A stretch of DNA of 64,000 bases from Hyphomicrobiaceae bacterium (GTDB lineage Bacteria; Pseudomonadota; Alphaproteobacteria; Rhizobiales; Hyphomicrobiaceae): assembly GCA_016793635.1 (NCBI GenBank), contig JAEUMD010000025.1, positions 62,001 through 126,000 on the forward strand, given 5' to 3'. A model generated the notes under the pieces. It was not told the origin of the DNA and ran no database searches. It saw only the letters and a list, made by a program, of their open reading frames with translations. Every line of letters begins with the position of its first letter. Positions within the stretch are counted from its first letter, which is position 1. The translations under genes were made by a program, and so were the position numbers. Positions 1-8,109 of the stretch are shown one piece after another.

Positions 1-675
1 CTCGGTCGCGTCAAGTACGCGCCTGACTTCAAGTCGATGGGCGACTGCGATCTCGTGATCGAAGCCGCAACCGAGGACGAGTCGCTGAAGCGACGCATCT
101 TCGGCGAGCTCTGCCCGCACCTGAAGCCGACCGCGATGGTCGCTTCCAACACGTCCTCGATCTCGATCACGCGCCTCGCGGCGTCGACCGATCGCCCCGA
201 GCACTTCATCGGCATGCACTTCATGAACCCGGTGCCGGTGATGGAGCTGGTGGAGCTGATCCGCGGCATCGCCACGGACGACGAGACGTTCGCCATCGCC
301 AAGTCGTTCGTCGAGAGCCTCGACAAGAAAACCGCAGTCAGCGAGGACTTCCCGGCCTTCATCGTCAACCGAATCCTGCTGCCGATGATCAACGAGGCGG
401 TCTACACGCTCTATGAGGGCGTCGGTACCGTCGAGTCGATCGACAAGGCCATGCGCCTCGGCGCTCACCATCCGATGGGACCGCTCGAGCTCGCCGACTT
501 CATCGGCCTGGACACGTGTCTCTCGGTGATGCAGGTACTCTACGAGGGCTTGGCGGATTCCAAGTACCGTCCCTGCCCGCTGCTGGTGAAGTACGTCGAG
601 GCCGGCTGGCTCGGTCGCAAGACCAAGCGCGGCTTCTACGACTATCGCGGAGAGAAGCCGGTTCCGACGCGCTGA
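1..675 (+). CDS. hbd: 3-hydroxybutyryl-CoA (3-hydroxyacyl-CoA) dehydrogenase, 5'-truncated by window edge
   Basis: NAD(P)-dependent oxidation/reduction between 3-hydroxyacyl-CoA and 3-ketoacyl-CoA, in butyrate/PHB and fatty-acid metabolism. The frame is open from base 1, so the gene begins upstream of the window. The visible 224 residues lack roughly the first 60 with the Rossmann GxGxxG loop (full enzymes are about 285-290 aa). Visible family signatures are NTSSISI, the catalytic-His region GMHFMNPVPVMELVE, the FIVNRILLPMINEA helix start of the C-terminal domain, and LGAHHPMGPLELADFIGLD. The C-terminus GRKTKRGFYDYRG is typical. A strong hairpin follows the stop. Family assignment is secure; the exact chain length of the substrate is not readable. 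Confidence 0.95.
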   Translation, partial: LGRVKYAPDFKSMGDCDLVIEAATEDESLKRRIFGELCPHLKPTAMVASNTSSISITRLAASTDRPEHFIGMHFMNPVPVMELVELIRGIATDDETFAIAKSFVESLDKKTAVSEDFPAFIVNRILLPMINEAVYTLYEGVGTVESIDKAMRLGAHHPMGPLELADFIGLDTCLSVMQVLYEGLADSKYRPCPLLVKYVEAGWLGRKTKRGFYDYRGEKPVPTR

Positions 676-703
676 AGCGGTCGGGCACAGCTCAGTTTTC
701 AGC

Positions 704-734
704 AACGGGCGCCTTCGGGCGCCCGTTCGCTTTT
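704..734 (+). terminator. Rho-independent terminator after hbd
   Basis: A perfect 10-bp stem (704-713 with 718-727, arm AACGGGCGCC) closes a UUCG tetraloop and is followed by CGCTTTT. It lies 28 bp after the dehydrogenase stop codon. Confidence 0.9.
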
Positions 735-831
735 GGGTGCTCAAGGGTTGGGCAGCCGCCGAGCGCGTGATAGCGTTCGCTCCGCATCGTATGGCCGCAT
801 TGGCTTGAGCCTGAAAAAGCGAGGGATCGAC

Positions 832-1596
832 GTGTCGAACAGGGGGAAGGTCGCGGTCGTGACCGGAGCGGGATCGGGCATCGGTCGCGCGGTCGCACTG
901 GCACTCCAGGCGGACGGCTTCAACGTGGTGCTTGCGGGGCGCCGGGTCGCCGAATTGCAGCGGACGAGCTCGATGGCTTCGCAAAATGGTGGCGAGATGC
1001 TCGTGCGCCAGACGGACATCGCCGATCCACTCGCCATCAAGACGCTGTTCGTCGCCACCGGTCAGGCGTTCGGCCGGATCGATGTTCTATTCAACAATGC
1101 CGGCATCTTCGCGCCCGCGACGCCGGTCGAGGAGTTGCCGCTCGAGACGTGGCGGCAGGTCGTCGACATCAACCTGACCGGTGTGTTCTTGTGCTGCCAG
1201 GAAGCAATACGGATGATGAAGCGGCAAGAGCCCAAGGGTGGCCGCATCATCAACAACGGCTCCATTTCGGCATATGTACCGAGGCCGCTCTCCGCCGCTT
1301 ACACTGCGACGAAGCACGCGGTCACCGGCCTCACCAAGTCGATCGCACTCGAGGGTCGCGGGCATGGAATCGCGTGCGGGCAGATCGACATCGGCAATGC
1401 AGCGACGGACCTGACAGCGCCGATGGCGGCGGGTGCCGGTGCCCTGCAAGCCGATGGATCGCGGCTGGTCGAACCCCGCATGGATGTCGATCACGTGGCG
1501 AGCGCGGTGCTCTACATGGCAAGCCTGCCGCTCGAAGCCAACGTCCTGTTCATGACCGTCAAAGCGACCGAGATGCCTTACGAGGGCCGCGGCTGA
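832..1596 (+). CDS. short-chain dehydrogenase/reductase (SDR)
   Basis: Classical SDR of 254 aa, NAD(P)(H)-dependent; substrate unknown. Cofactor loop TGAGSGIG near residues 10-17, NNAG near 88, catalytic Ser in NGSISAY near 143 and YTATK near 157-161 are all present, so it should be active. I chose the GTG at 832 because GAGGGA lies 5 bp upstream and the Rossmann strand begins a few codons later; an upstream GTG at 733 would add an implausible Arg-rich leader. It follows the hbd terminator, so it has its own promoter. It is not PhaB (that gene is at 21482). The C-terminus lacks the usual GG-T substrate-end motif, so it may be a specialised member. Confidence 0.9.
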   Translation: MSNRGKVAVVTGAGSGIGRAVALALQADGFNVVLAGRRVAELQRTSSMASQNGGEMLVRQTDIADPLAIKTLFVATGQAFGRIDVLFNNAGIFAPATPVEELPLETWRQVVDINLTGVFLCCQEAIRMMKRQEPKGGRIINNGSISAYVPRPLSAAYTATKHAVTGLTKSIALEGRGHGIACGQIDIGNAATDLTAPMAAGAGALQADGSRLVEPRMDVDHVASAVLYMASLPLEANVLFMTVKATEMPYEGRG

Positions 1597-1715
1597 GCAT
1601 AGTGGCGACGGCGATAAACAGCGAAACGCTGCGACCTGACGCGCCCCGTCCGAGGCATCGGGCGATCGGTTGAGATGGTAGCACCGGGTACTTCCATCGG
1701 AGCTTCGACCGCACC

Positions 1716-2870
1716 TCAGCGGTTGGCCGGAACCGGACAGGTCGCGGTGGTCTTGGCCTCGAGGTCGCGCGCCCGCGCTGGATTGAGCTGGCGAATGATC
1801 TCGACGAGGCAAGCGGCGCGCGGCTCTTGCTTGGCGCGGATTAGACGGAGCGCCGTCTCGTAGAACTGTTCACCGGCCTCCGTCAGCTTGCCCTGTTGAT
1901 AGAGGATGTTGCCGAGCTCTCCGGTGACGTCGGGGTTATCGGGGAAGCGCTGGGCGAGATCGGAATAGGTGGCGACCGCTTCGGGTTTACCCGCCGAATA
2001 TGCTTCGCGGGCCTCCGCGAGAGCCTTTCGGAGATCCTCGAGCGACGAACCAGCGGCTTTGCTCTCGCCGCCCGGTATCGGGGCGGCGGACTTTCCGGCG
2101 TCGAGGGCGGCGGAAGCCGCGGCGGGAGATGGTGTGACGGCAGCTGACGGCGCCGGCTTGCTCTCCTTGGCGGGTTTAGCCGTATCCGTAGGCGCCGGGG
2201 TGGGCGCGGCCGGTGCGGGTGCGGCAGGCGGAGAAGCAGCCTGGGTCGCGGGCGCGGCTGACGAGGCTTGTGGTGCGACGGGTGTGGGCGTCGCTGCAGG
2301 GGGCGTAGCGGGCGGTGCCGTCGGCGCGGCGGCAACTGGCGGTGTCGTCGCTGGGGCTGCCGGTTGCGGGGCAGCAGCGGGTGAGACCACCGTCGCGGGC
2401 TTCGCAGCGGCCATGCCGTGCGACTTGTCCATCCACTGGCCTAGGGCTGTGTCAGCGCAGACCGTGTTGCTCACGTCGCGCAGGATCGGCTGGTGGTAGA
2501 TGTAGCCGAGCACGCCAGCGACGGCGACGCCGGCGAAAAGCAAATGGCTGAACAACGAGCGGAAGAACCGGCTCACCGGTCCGCGTGTCGGCTTGGCGGG
2601 CGGGGCCGGTCGCGTCTGGGTGGCTGCAGGCGGCGCGCTCTGGGGCGCCGCCTTCGCCGCGGCAGGGGCGGAACTTGCCGCGGCCGGTGTCGGTTGCGGA
2701 GCAGGTCCCGGAGCGGGCTGGGCATGTCCGGCCGCACCCGGTTGCGGCTGCGGCGCGTGTGTCGCGGGCTGCATGGGCATCGCCTGCGGCTTCACGGATT
2801 CGGTGGTCCCGCTAGAGGCGGCGGGAGTTGCGCCGGGGCGCTGCGAGGAGACGTCTGCGGGAGTGGTCAT
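1716..2870 (-). CDS. membrane-anchored Ala/Pro-rich protein with C-terminal TPR-like region
   Basis: 384 aa, function not recognised. Layout: a Pro/Ala/Gln-rich cytoplasmic-looking N-terminus (about 1-100), one hydrophobic segment near 110-130 (LLFAGVAVAGVLGYIYH) preceded by Arg, a long Ala/Pro/Thr-rich linker (about 150-275), then a helical region with TPR-like spacing (TYSDLAQRFPDNPDVTGELG ... AGEQFYETALRLI) at about 300-355. A single-pass protein with a periplasmic protein-binding end is the likely topology. The start ATG lies 6 bp after the stop of the upstream gene, and a GGTGAG ribosome-binding site overlaps that stop, so translation is probably coupled. It is the last gene of the minus-strand cluster. 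Confidence 0.75.
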   Translation of the reverse strand: MTTPADVSSQRPGATPAASSGTTESVKPQAMPMQPATHAPQPQPGAAGHAQPAPGPAPQPTPAAASSAPAAAKAAPQSAPPAATQTRPAPPAKPTRGPVSRFFRSLFSHLLFAGVAVAGVLGYIYHQPILRDVSNTVCADTALGQWMDKSHGMAAAKPATVVSPAAAPQPAAPATTPPVAAAPTAPPATPPAATPTPVAPQASSAAPATQAASPPAAPAPAAPTPAPTDTAKPAKESKPAPSAAVTPSPAAASAALDAGKSAAPIPGGESKAAGSSLEDLRKALAEAREAYSAGKPEAVATYSDLAQRFPDNPDVTGELGNILYQQGKLTEAGEQFYETALRLIRAKQEPRAACLVEIIRQLNPARARDLEAKTTATCPVPANR

Positions 2871-2876
2871 GTTATC

Positions 2877-4172
2877 TCACCGCGCCTTGCGGCGCCCTTT
2901 CTTGCTACGGGTGGTGCCCTTCTTGCCCGCGCCACCGGCCTTGCGGGCGGCGGCGGTCGCGCCAGTAGCGCCAGCCGGAAGCGCTCCGAGCGTCGGTATG
3001 CCCGACGGATTGGGAATCGTGCTGTTGCCCGGAGCCGTCTTGCCTTTCGCGGTCACGGGCTTCTTCGCCGAGAGCGTTTTGGCAGCCTTGGCGGCGGCGA
3101 GTGCGGCGGCGGCTGCCGCTGCATGCTCCGCCGCGGCTTCGGCCGATTTCGGCTGCGGCAGAGGTGGCGTGGACGCGTTCGTTTGCACGGGTTCCACGGG
3201 CACGGGCTGAGCCGGAGCTGCTGGGGCGGCGACAGTGGCAGGCGGGGTTGTCGCTGGTGCCTGGACCTGGCGCCCAGGCTCAGGTGCGCTGGGCTTTGCG
3301 GCCGGCGCGGCGGCAGGTGGAGGCGCCACGGGTTTCGCGATGGGGGGTTGCTGCTTCGCAGGTGGCGGCACTGTGGTGGCCGTTGCCGGCATCCCCATGC
3401 GCGACAGGCGTTGACCGGCGGCTGCCATCGCGGCGGCGCCCGCCGCCTCCGACATGGCCGTCGGCGTATCGAGGCGGTTGAACCCGGCGGGGGCTTCGAA
3501 CTTTGTGATGTCGACGGGTCCGGGCTGCACATTGACGAGCTGGCGGTGACCTCCGTCGCCGGTCCACTCGGCGATCGTCATTCCCAGCGCGCCATCGTAA
3601 AGGGCTTCGGCGGGGAACATGCGACCGCCGGGGAGTCGGTAGGCGACGCGCCAGCGCTCGACGGTGCGGCCTTCGTAGGTTTCGTCCGCGGCGCGCTTCG
3701 CCTCCATGAAGGTGCCGTCGCCATATTCGGCGCGAAGCGCCAGACGCCGCGTCGCGTCCCACCACACGCGCGTCTCTCGTTGTGCGGTGTAGTGTCGGCT
3801 CGTCCAGATTTCCGTCTTGATGCCGTCGATCTCGCTCTCACCCGTCTTCGAGCACGAGCCGGCCGCGCCACCGGCGCATGGCGAGGCCGAGGCGTCGCTC
3901 GGCAGAGACTGCTCGACGTAGGTGCGGTTGAGCGGGAATACGAAGCGGCGGATGCCCTGCTCCGGCAGGTCGATCTCGACCACCGGTAGCCCGCGAACCT
4001 GATACTCGAAGCGGCGGTTCACCCCGCGCACATACAACCGGCCGCTGCGCGCGCCCTGGCCGGGCCGGGCCTCGTAGGCGTCGGCGCTGAAATCGGCGCT
4101 CTTGGCGGCGTCGATCGGGGCTGCGGCGGCGAGTGTCGCGAGACCCATGATCGCGAGGCAGACTTTGCACAT
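2877..4172 (-). CDS. exported protein with conserved N-terminal domain and Ala/Pro/Lys-rich tail, unknown function
   Basis: 431 aa with a signal peptide (hydrophobic LAIMGLATLAAAAP, cleavage near 20-25). Residues about 25-215 look like a folded domain rich in beta strands (RLYVRGVNRRFEYQV, TEIWTSRHYTAQRETRVWWD, ERWRVAYRLPGG), with two Cys near 96-106 that could form a disulfide. Residues about 230-400 are Ala/Pro/Thr-rich and the last 30 are strongly basic (KKGTTRSKKGRRKAR), suggesting binding to an anionic surface. Start supported by GGAGACC 4 bp upstream. I do not recognise the family; the domain resembles outer-membrane lipid- or metal-binding DUF4412-type folds only loosely. Confidence 0.72.
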   Translation of the reverse strand: MCKVCLAIMGLATLAAAAPIDAAKSADFSADAYEARPGQGARSGRLYVRGVNRRFEYQVRGLPVVEIDLPEQGIRRFVFPLNRTYVEQSLPSDASASPCAGGAAGSCSKTGESEIDGIKTEIWTSRHYTAQRETRVWWDATRRLALRAEYGDGTFMEAKRAADETYEGRTVERWRVAYRLPGGRMFPAEALYDGALGMTIAEWTGDGGHRQLVNVQPGPVDITKFEAPAGFNRLDTPTAMSEAAGAAAMAAAGQRLSRMGMPATATTVPPPAKQQPPIAKPVAPPPAAAPAAKPSAPEPGRQVQAPATTPPATVAAPAAPAQPVPVEPVQTNASTPPLPQPKSAEAAAEHAAAAAAALAAAKAAKTLSAKKPVTAKGKTAPGNSTIPNPSGIPTLGALPAGATGATAAARKAGGAGKKGTTRSKKGRRKAR

Positions 4173-4353
4173 GGCGGTCTCCGTTCGTCGTGTCGGCGCG
4201 CCGGCAACGGTTAGTGCGGCGCGGTTCGTGGTCGTGAAGTCCGGGCGGGGTGGTTCGGTCTCTGCCAGCTCGTTTCGAGCGGCCCTCCCGCGGCGGTTCG
4301 GGTCAGGCGCGGGACGGCGTTCGCCGCCCCGCTACCCGATCGTTCACGTCGGC

Positions 4354-4797
4354 TCAGTTCGCCGGGGCCGGAGCCACGGGAGCAGGCGCATAGCCGTAGG
4401 GCGCGTAGCCATACGGAGCGTAGCCGTAGCCGGGATAGCCGTAGCCCCCGCCCGGGTAGCCGCCCCACGGACCGCCGCCCCAGGGGCCGCCCCAGCCGTT
4501 GTTGCCCCAGCCGTTGTTCCAGCCGTTGCCCCAGCCGTTGCCACGGCCGGCGAGGTTGCCGCCGAAATTCATCGAGAAGTTGCCGGTGCCGGAGCCGTCG
4601 CCCCAACCATTGCCCCAGCCGTTGTTGCCCCAACCGTTGTTACCCCAGCCGTTGTTCCAGGGGTTCCAGCCGCCGCCATTCCACGGGCCACCCCAACCGG
4701 GGCCGCCCCAAAAGGCCTGGGCGTTGCTGGTCGTCAGTGCGGCGGCGCTTACGCTTACGAGACCTGCGACCGCGAGTGCTTTGAGCATTTTAAGCAT
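4354..4797 (-). CDS. exported Gly/Asn/Trp-rich low-complexity protein, sulfur-globule-protein-like (paralogue 1)
   Basis: 147 aa. Signal peptide MLKMLKALAVAGLVSVSAA ending at an AxA site, then a mature chain beginning FWGGPGWGG. Repeats of GWGNN/GWGNG run through residues about 45-110, interrupted by a block DGSGTGNFSMNFGGNLAGRG, and the chain ends in Tyr-rich repeats ([21 protein letters not shown]). AAGGAG lies 7 bp upstream of the chosen ATG at 4797; the longer reading frame upstream is not coding. The Tyr/Gly tail and the FxMxF block recall sulfur globule family proteins (Sgp) of sulfur oxidisers; this is a compositional resemblance, not a proven homology. The adjacent gene at 4952 is a paralogue. 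Confidence 0.8.
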   Translation of the reverse strand: MLKMLKALAVAGLVSVSAAALTTSNAQAFWGGPGWGGPWNGGGWNPWNNGWGNNGWGNNGWGNGWGDGSGTGNFSMNFGGNLAGRGNGWGNGWNNGWGNNGWGGPWGGGPWGGYPGGGYGYPGYGYAPYGYAPYGYAPAPVAPAPAN

Positions 4798-4951
4798 TGC
4801 TGATCTCCTTGAGTGTCGAGCCCTCGGGGGATGCGGCGGTGGGCGAAGAGGGCATTCGCTCCGCTTCTGTCTTCCAGGCGACGGCACTGGGCCGCGTCTG
4901 CTGTCGAGGTCGGCGCCGCCAGCCCCGTTGGAGCTGGCGACGCCTCGTCGC

Positions 4952-5746
4952 TTACTGCTGCGGCGCGGCCGGAGCCGGCGGGGCCGGCGGCGGGGCATAG
5001 CCGTAGGGGGCGTTGTAGAAGCCCGGATAGCCACCGTAGTTGCCGTAATTGCCGTAGTTGTTGCCGGCGCCCTGGGTGTTGCCCGAGCCGGACATGTTGC
5101 CGCCGAAGCTCATGCTGCCAGAAGCGTTGCCCGAGCCGGAGCCCGTGCCCGAGCCAGAGCCCTGGTTCCAGCCGTAGTTACCCGGGTAGTAGCCCGGACC
5201 GGCGGGATAGGCCGGCATCGGCGGCGGGTTGGTGCCGGTCACGGCCGGAGCCTGCGGCTGAGCCGGGGCCTGGACTTGCGGAGCGGGCGGAGCGACCGGG
5301 GCGGGCGGAGCGACAGGAGCAGCCTGCGGCGCGGGAGCCTGCGGGGCGGCCTGCGGAGCGGGCGGGGCCGGCGGCGGCGGCATGGCGGGGCCGTAGCCGT
5401 AGGGGGCCGGAGCATAGCCAGGGCCATAGCCATAGCCGGGGCCGGGGCCGTAACCGTAGCCGGGGCCGTAGCCGGGATAGCCGTAGCCAGGGCCGTAGCC
5501 GTAACCCGGGCCATTGCCGTAGCCGTTGTAGGCGTTGTTGCCGTAGCCGCGGCCAGCGACGTTCGAGTTGCCCGAGAAGTTCATGCCGAAGTTGCCCGAG
5601 CCCGAGCCGGAACCCGAGCCATCACCCCAGCCGTTGTTCCAGCCGTTGTTGCCCCAGCCCGGACCGCCCCACCAAGCGCTGGCGGTGGCGAGCGGTGCGG
5701 CGGCGAGAAGCGCCGCGACCGCAGCCGTCTTGATCAAGTTCTTCAT
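4952..5746 (-). CDS. exported Gly/Tyr/Asn-rich low-complexity protein, sulfur-globule-protein-like (paralogue 2)
   Basis: 264 aa. Signal peptide [20 protein letters not shown] then mature [19 protein letters not shown], closely matching paralogue 1. Domain-like blocks: [20 protein letters not shown] (about 45-70), a [16 protein letters not shown] repeat (about 78-115), a Pro/Ala/Gln linker (about 125-180), then a second GSGSMSF-type block and [14 protein letters not shown]. So it looks like paralogue 1 with an internal duplication. GGGAGA lies 5-6 bp upstream of the start. Probably secreted and self-associating; sulfur-globule envelope, spore-coat-like or adhesive roles are all possible. No cysteine in the mature chain, as in known Sgp proteins. 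Confidence 0.8.
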   Translation of the reverse strand: MKNLIKTAAVAALLAAAPLATASAWWGGPGWGNNGWNNGWGDGSGSGSGSGNFGMNFSGNSNVAGRGYGNNAYNGYGNGPGYGYGPGYGYPGYGPGYGYGPGPGYGYGPGYAPAPYGYGPAMPPPPAPPAPQAAPQAPAPQAAPVAPPAPVAPPAPQVQAPAQPQAPAVTGTNPPPMPAYPAGPGYYPGNYGWNQGSGSGTGSGSGNASGSMSFGGNMSGSGNTQGAGNNYGNYGNYGGYPGFYNAPYGYAPPPAPPAPAAPQQ

Positions 5747-5846
5747 AGTCGTCTCCCAGTTGCCGGACCCCCCATAGGTCTCAGTTCAATACGGATCCCG
5801 GGAAGGAGGGTCCTAATTCCCCGGAGAACTCGTCGTGTGGCCGGCG

Positions 5847-6668
5847 CTACCAGAACGGCAGACCGGGGAATGGCGAATAGCCGCCGTATGGCGTGCCGAA
5901 GGGCACGCCCACGCCGTAGGGCGACAGGGTTGTCGGTCCAGCGAGGGCCGGGTCGTAGGCGGCCGGCGGTGATGCGGGTTGGCGCGGCGGCTCCGCCTGC
6001 GCCTGACGGGCAGCGGGTCGGGATTCGGGTTGAGCGCGGGGGGCGTCCGCGACCGTGGGGTCGCCGCCGAGCGGGGGATAGTTGCCGTAAGCCTGGGGCT
6101 GCGCGCGGTAGACGGGTGCCGGGGCCGCCTGGACCGGCGGCGGCGCATAGGACGGGGTATAGGACTGCGGCTCGACCTGGCTCGACCAGTAAGGACCCGG
6201 CACGCCGCGGTCAGCCGTGGCCGCGGCGTACCCCTGGCGGGGCGCCTGCTGTGCGGGTGCCGGCTCGTAGCGTGGGGCCTGGTAGGCTGGCTGCTGGGGC
6301 GGAGCCTGATACTGAGGCTGATACTGCTGCTGCGGCTGGTACTGGGGCTGTTGGTATTGAGGCTGGTAGCCGGCGCCGAGCCCCTGCTGCGGCAGCGAGT
6401 TGGTGGTGTATTGGCCGTTGCCCGAATAGTAGCCCGGGCTCGAAGCGTAGCCGCCCTGCTGCTGCCCGTAGCCATCGGCCCGGCCGTTAGAATAGAAGCC
6501 GCCTGTCCTGCCCTGGTTGCCGTAGCCAGGTGCATAAGACGGTGCCGCGTTGGACGGCGGCACGTACCATGGATTGGTCGGTGCGCTGGACTGCGCGCGC
6601 ACGCCATCGGCGTGCATCGCGAGCAATGCTCCTCCAATCAAGATCGCCATGGTAGCGGGCCTCAGCAT
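5847..6668 (-). CDS. exported Gln/Pro/Tyr-rich protein
   Basis: 273 aa, unknown function. A short hydrophobic leader (MAILIGGALLAMHADGVRAQ) looks like a signal peptide; either ATG at 6668 or the in-frame ATG at 6650 could start it. The chain is a Gln/Tyr/Pro repeat (YQPQYQQPQYQPQQQYQPQY, about 120-150), then YPPLGGDPTVADAPR near 200, and a Gly/Pro/aromatic C-terminus. The YPPLGxDP motif recurs in the product of the neighbouring gene 6690-8087, which suggests the two act together. It starts 21 bp after the stop of that gene, so they are very likely co-transcribed. Confidence 0.72.
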   Translation of the reverse strand: MLRPATMAILIGGALLAMHADGVRAQSSAPTNPWYVPPSNAAPSYAPGYGNQGRTGGFYSNGRADGYGQQQGGYASSPGYYSGNGQYTTNSLPQQGLGAGYQPQYQQPQYQPQQQYQPQYQAPPQQPAYQAPRYEPAPAQQAPRQGYAAATADRGVPGPYWSSQVEPQSYTPSYAPPPVQAAPAPVYRAQPQAYGNYPPLGGDPTVADAPRAQPESRPAARQAQAEPPRQPASPPAAYDPALAGPTTLSPYGVGVPFGTPYGGYSPFPGLPFW

Positions 6669-6689
6669 CGGTTTGCGGTTTCTCCCTGG

Positions 6690-8087
6690 TCAGCGGGGTG
6701 CGCCTGTGGGGGCGGCGGGTTGCGGCGTGGGCGGGTTCGAGGACGGGGCCGGTGCCACACCCGACCACCAGCTCGGTCCACCGGCAGGCGGTAAGGGCTG
6801 GAACATCGGCGGGCGGGCGGGATAGCCCGGCGGCTGCCAGCCTTGCGGCGGGATGTGCCACTGCTGCTGAGCGGGGGCCTGCCACTGCGGATAACGGGGA
6901 TAGTTCGGCGGCTGCTGCGATTGCGACTGGGCGTTCTGCGCAGGTTGTTGGTTTGCTGGCGGTGGCGTCTGCGTCGTCGGCTGCTGCTGCGCAGGCGCTT
7001 GCCAATAGGGCGTCGCGGGTTGCTGCGGCGGATAGACGGGTGGCTGGGGTTGCCCGGGCGCCTGCCCGGGCCGAGGTGGCCAGCCCCAGGAGACGGCCGG
7101 CGGTGTCTGCGGCAGCGGCGGCATGCCGGTCGCGGCCGCCGGAGCGGTTGGTGTTTTCACCGAAGCAGCCGGGGCCTGCGCTGCGGGCGGCGGCATCGGG
7201 GCGGCCTGTGGCTGCGGCGGTGCCACCGGGGGCGTCGGCGGCGCTACCGGCGCCTGCTGCGGCAGCGCGGTGCGCGGCATTTGAGCGGGCTCCACCGGCG
7301 CCGTTGGCACCGGGCGGACGGAAGGCTGCTGCGGCATCGGTTCGGCCGGCTGAGCGGTGGTGGCGGGCGTCGCAGGTGCGGGCGCAGGTTTCGGCGGCGC
7401 GGGAGCTGGCGTTGCAGCGGCGGCTGGCGCAGGCATCGGCGGTGCGGCCGTTGTTTCGGCTTTCTCTGCAGGGCCGGATGGCTTAGCAGCCGGCGCAGGC
7501 GCGATGGCGGGCGCGGGTGCGGCCTCGACGGGCTTCGCCTGCGGCGACTCGACCGCCTTTGCATCAGCTTTGGGTTCGGGCTTGCTCTCCGTCTTCGCCT
7601 CGGCTGGAGCAGGCGCTGCCGGCGGAAGGGTGACGTCGCCGCCGAGCGGCGCGTATGGGCCGAGCGGAGCGCCGGTCGAGACGGGGCCACGCGGCCAGGG
7701 CACCTCGGGCGCAGGCCGCGCACCCGGCGCATCGCCGGAGGTCACTGCCGCGGGCGGGCTCTTGGCATCGCCCGGATCGTAGCCGAGCGGGGGATAATCG
7801 CTCTTCTCGGCCTGCGCGAACACTTGCCAGTTATGTCCGTAGGTCGGGGTGGCGGCCATCGGCGGCCAGGCGGCGACGGGTGCCGCGGGAACGAAGGAGG
7901 TGGCCGGCACAGGCTGAAGAGACGCCACGACTACCGGTTCGGTGCGCGTCGCCGTCCCGGTCGCAGCGCACGCGGTATTGCCGGTCATCGAGGCATAGAG
8001 CGCGACCGCCGAAACGGCCGAGAGCAGGGCAGACGCAAGCAGCATCTGGCGCGGGTTCAAGCCGGACTGAGCAATGTTTGCGTTCAT
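6690..8087 (-). CDS. signal-anchored Pro/Ala/Gln-rich extracytoplasmic protein
   Basis: 465 aa, unknown function. N-terminal hydrophobic segment (MLLASALLSAVSAVALYASM, about 14-34) can be a signal anchor. After it come YPPLGYDPGDA (about 100) and YAPLGGDVTLPP (about 155), then about 300 residues of Pro/Ala/Gln/Thr low complexity ending in PxW/QWxxP repeats. I chose the ATG at 8087 because AGGAG lies 7-8 bp upstream and it begins 22 bp after the RND gene; the open frame continues artefactually into that gene. Periplasm-spanning, peptidoglycan- or polymer-associated roles are plausible. Part of the same transcription unit as the RND pump by spacing. Confidence 0.75.
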   Translation of the reverse strand: MNANIAQSGLNPRQMLLASALLSAVSAVALYASMTGNTACAATGTATRTEPVVVASLQPVPATSFVPAAPVAAWPPMAATPTYGHNWQVFAQAEKSDYPPLGYDPGDAKSPPAAVTSGDAPGARPAPEVPWPRGPVSTGAPLGPYAPLGGDVTLPPAAPAPAEAKTESKPEPKADAKAVESPQAKPVEAAPAPAIAPAPAAKPSGPAEKAETTAAPPMPAPAAAATPAPAPPKPAPAPATPATTAQPAEPMPQQPSVRPVPTAPVEPAQMPRTALPQQAPVAPPTPPVAPPQPQAAPMPPPAAQAPAASVKTPTAPAAATGMPPLPQTPPAVSWGWPPRPGQAPGQPQPPVYPPQQPATPYWQAPAQQQPTTQTPPPANQQPAQNAQSQSQQPPNYPRYPQWQAPAQQQWHIPPQGWQPPGYPARPPMFQPLPPAGGPSWWSGVAPAPSSNPPTPQPAAPTGAPR

Positions 8088-8109
8088 GGCTGCGGCTCCT
8101 GAAGTGGCT

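Noticed and set aside
2493..6490. Long plus-strand frames (498 and 663 codons) opposite the low-complexity genes
   Set aside because: They read as Arg/Gly/Ala-rich noise, have no ribosome-binding site and lie opposite genes with signal peptides and good ribosome-binding sites.
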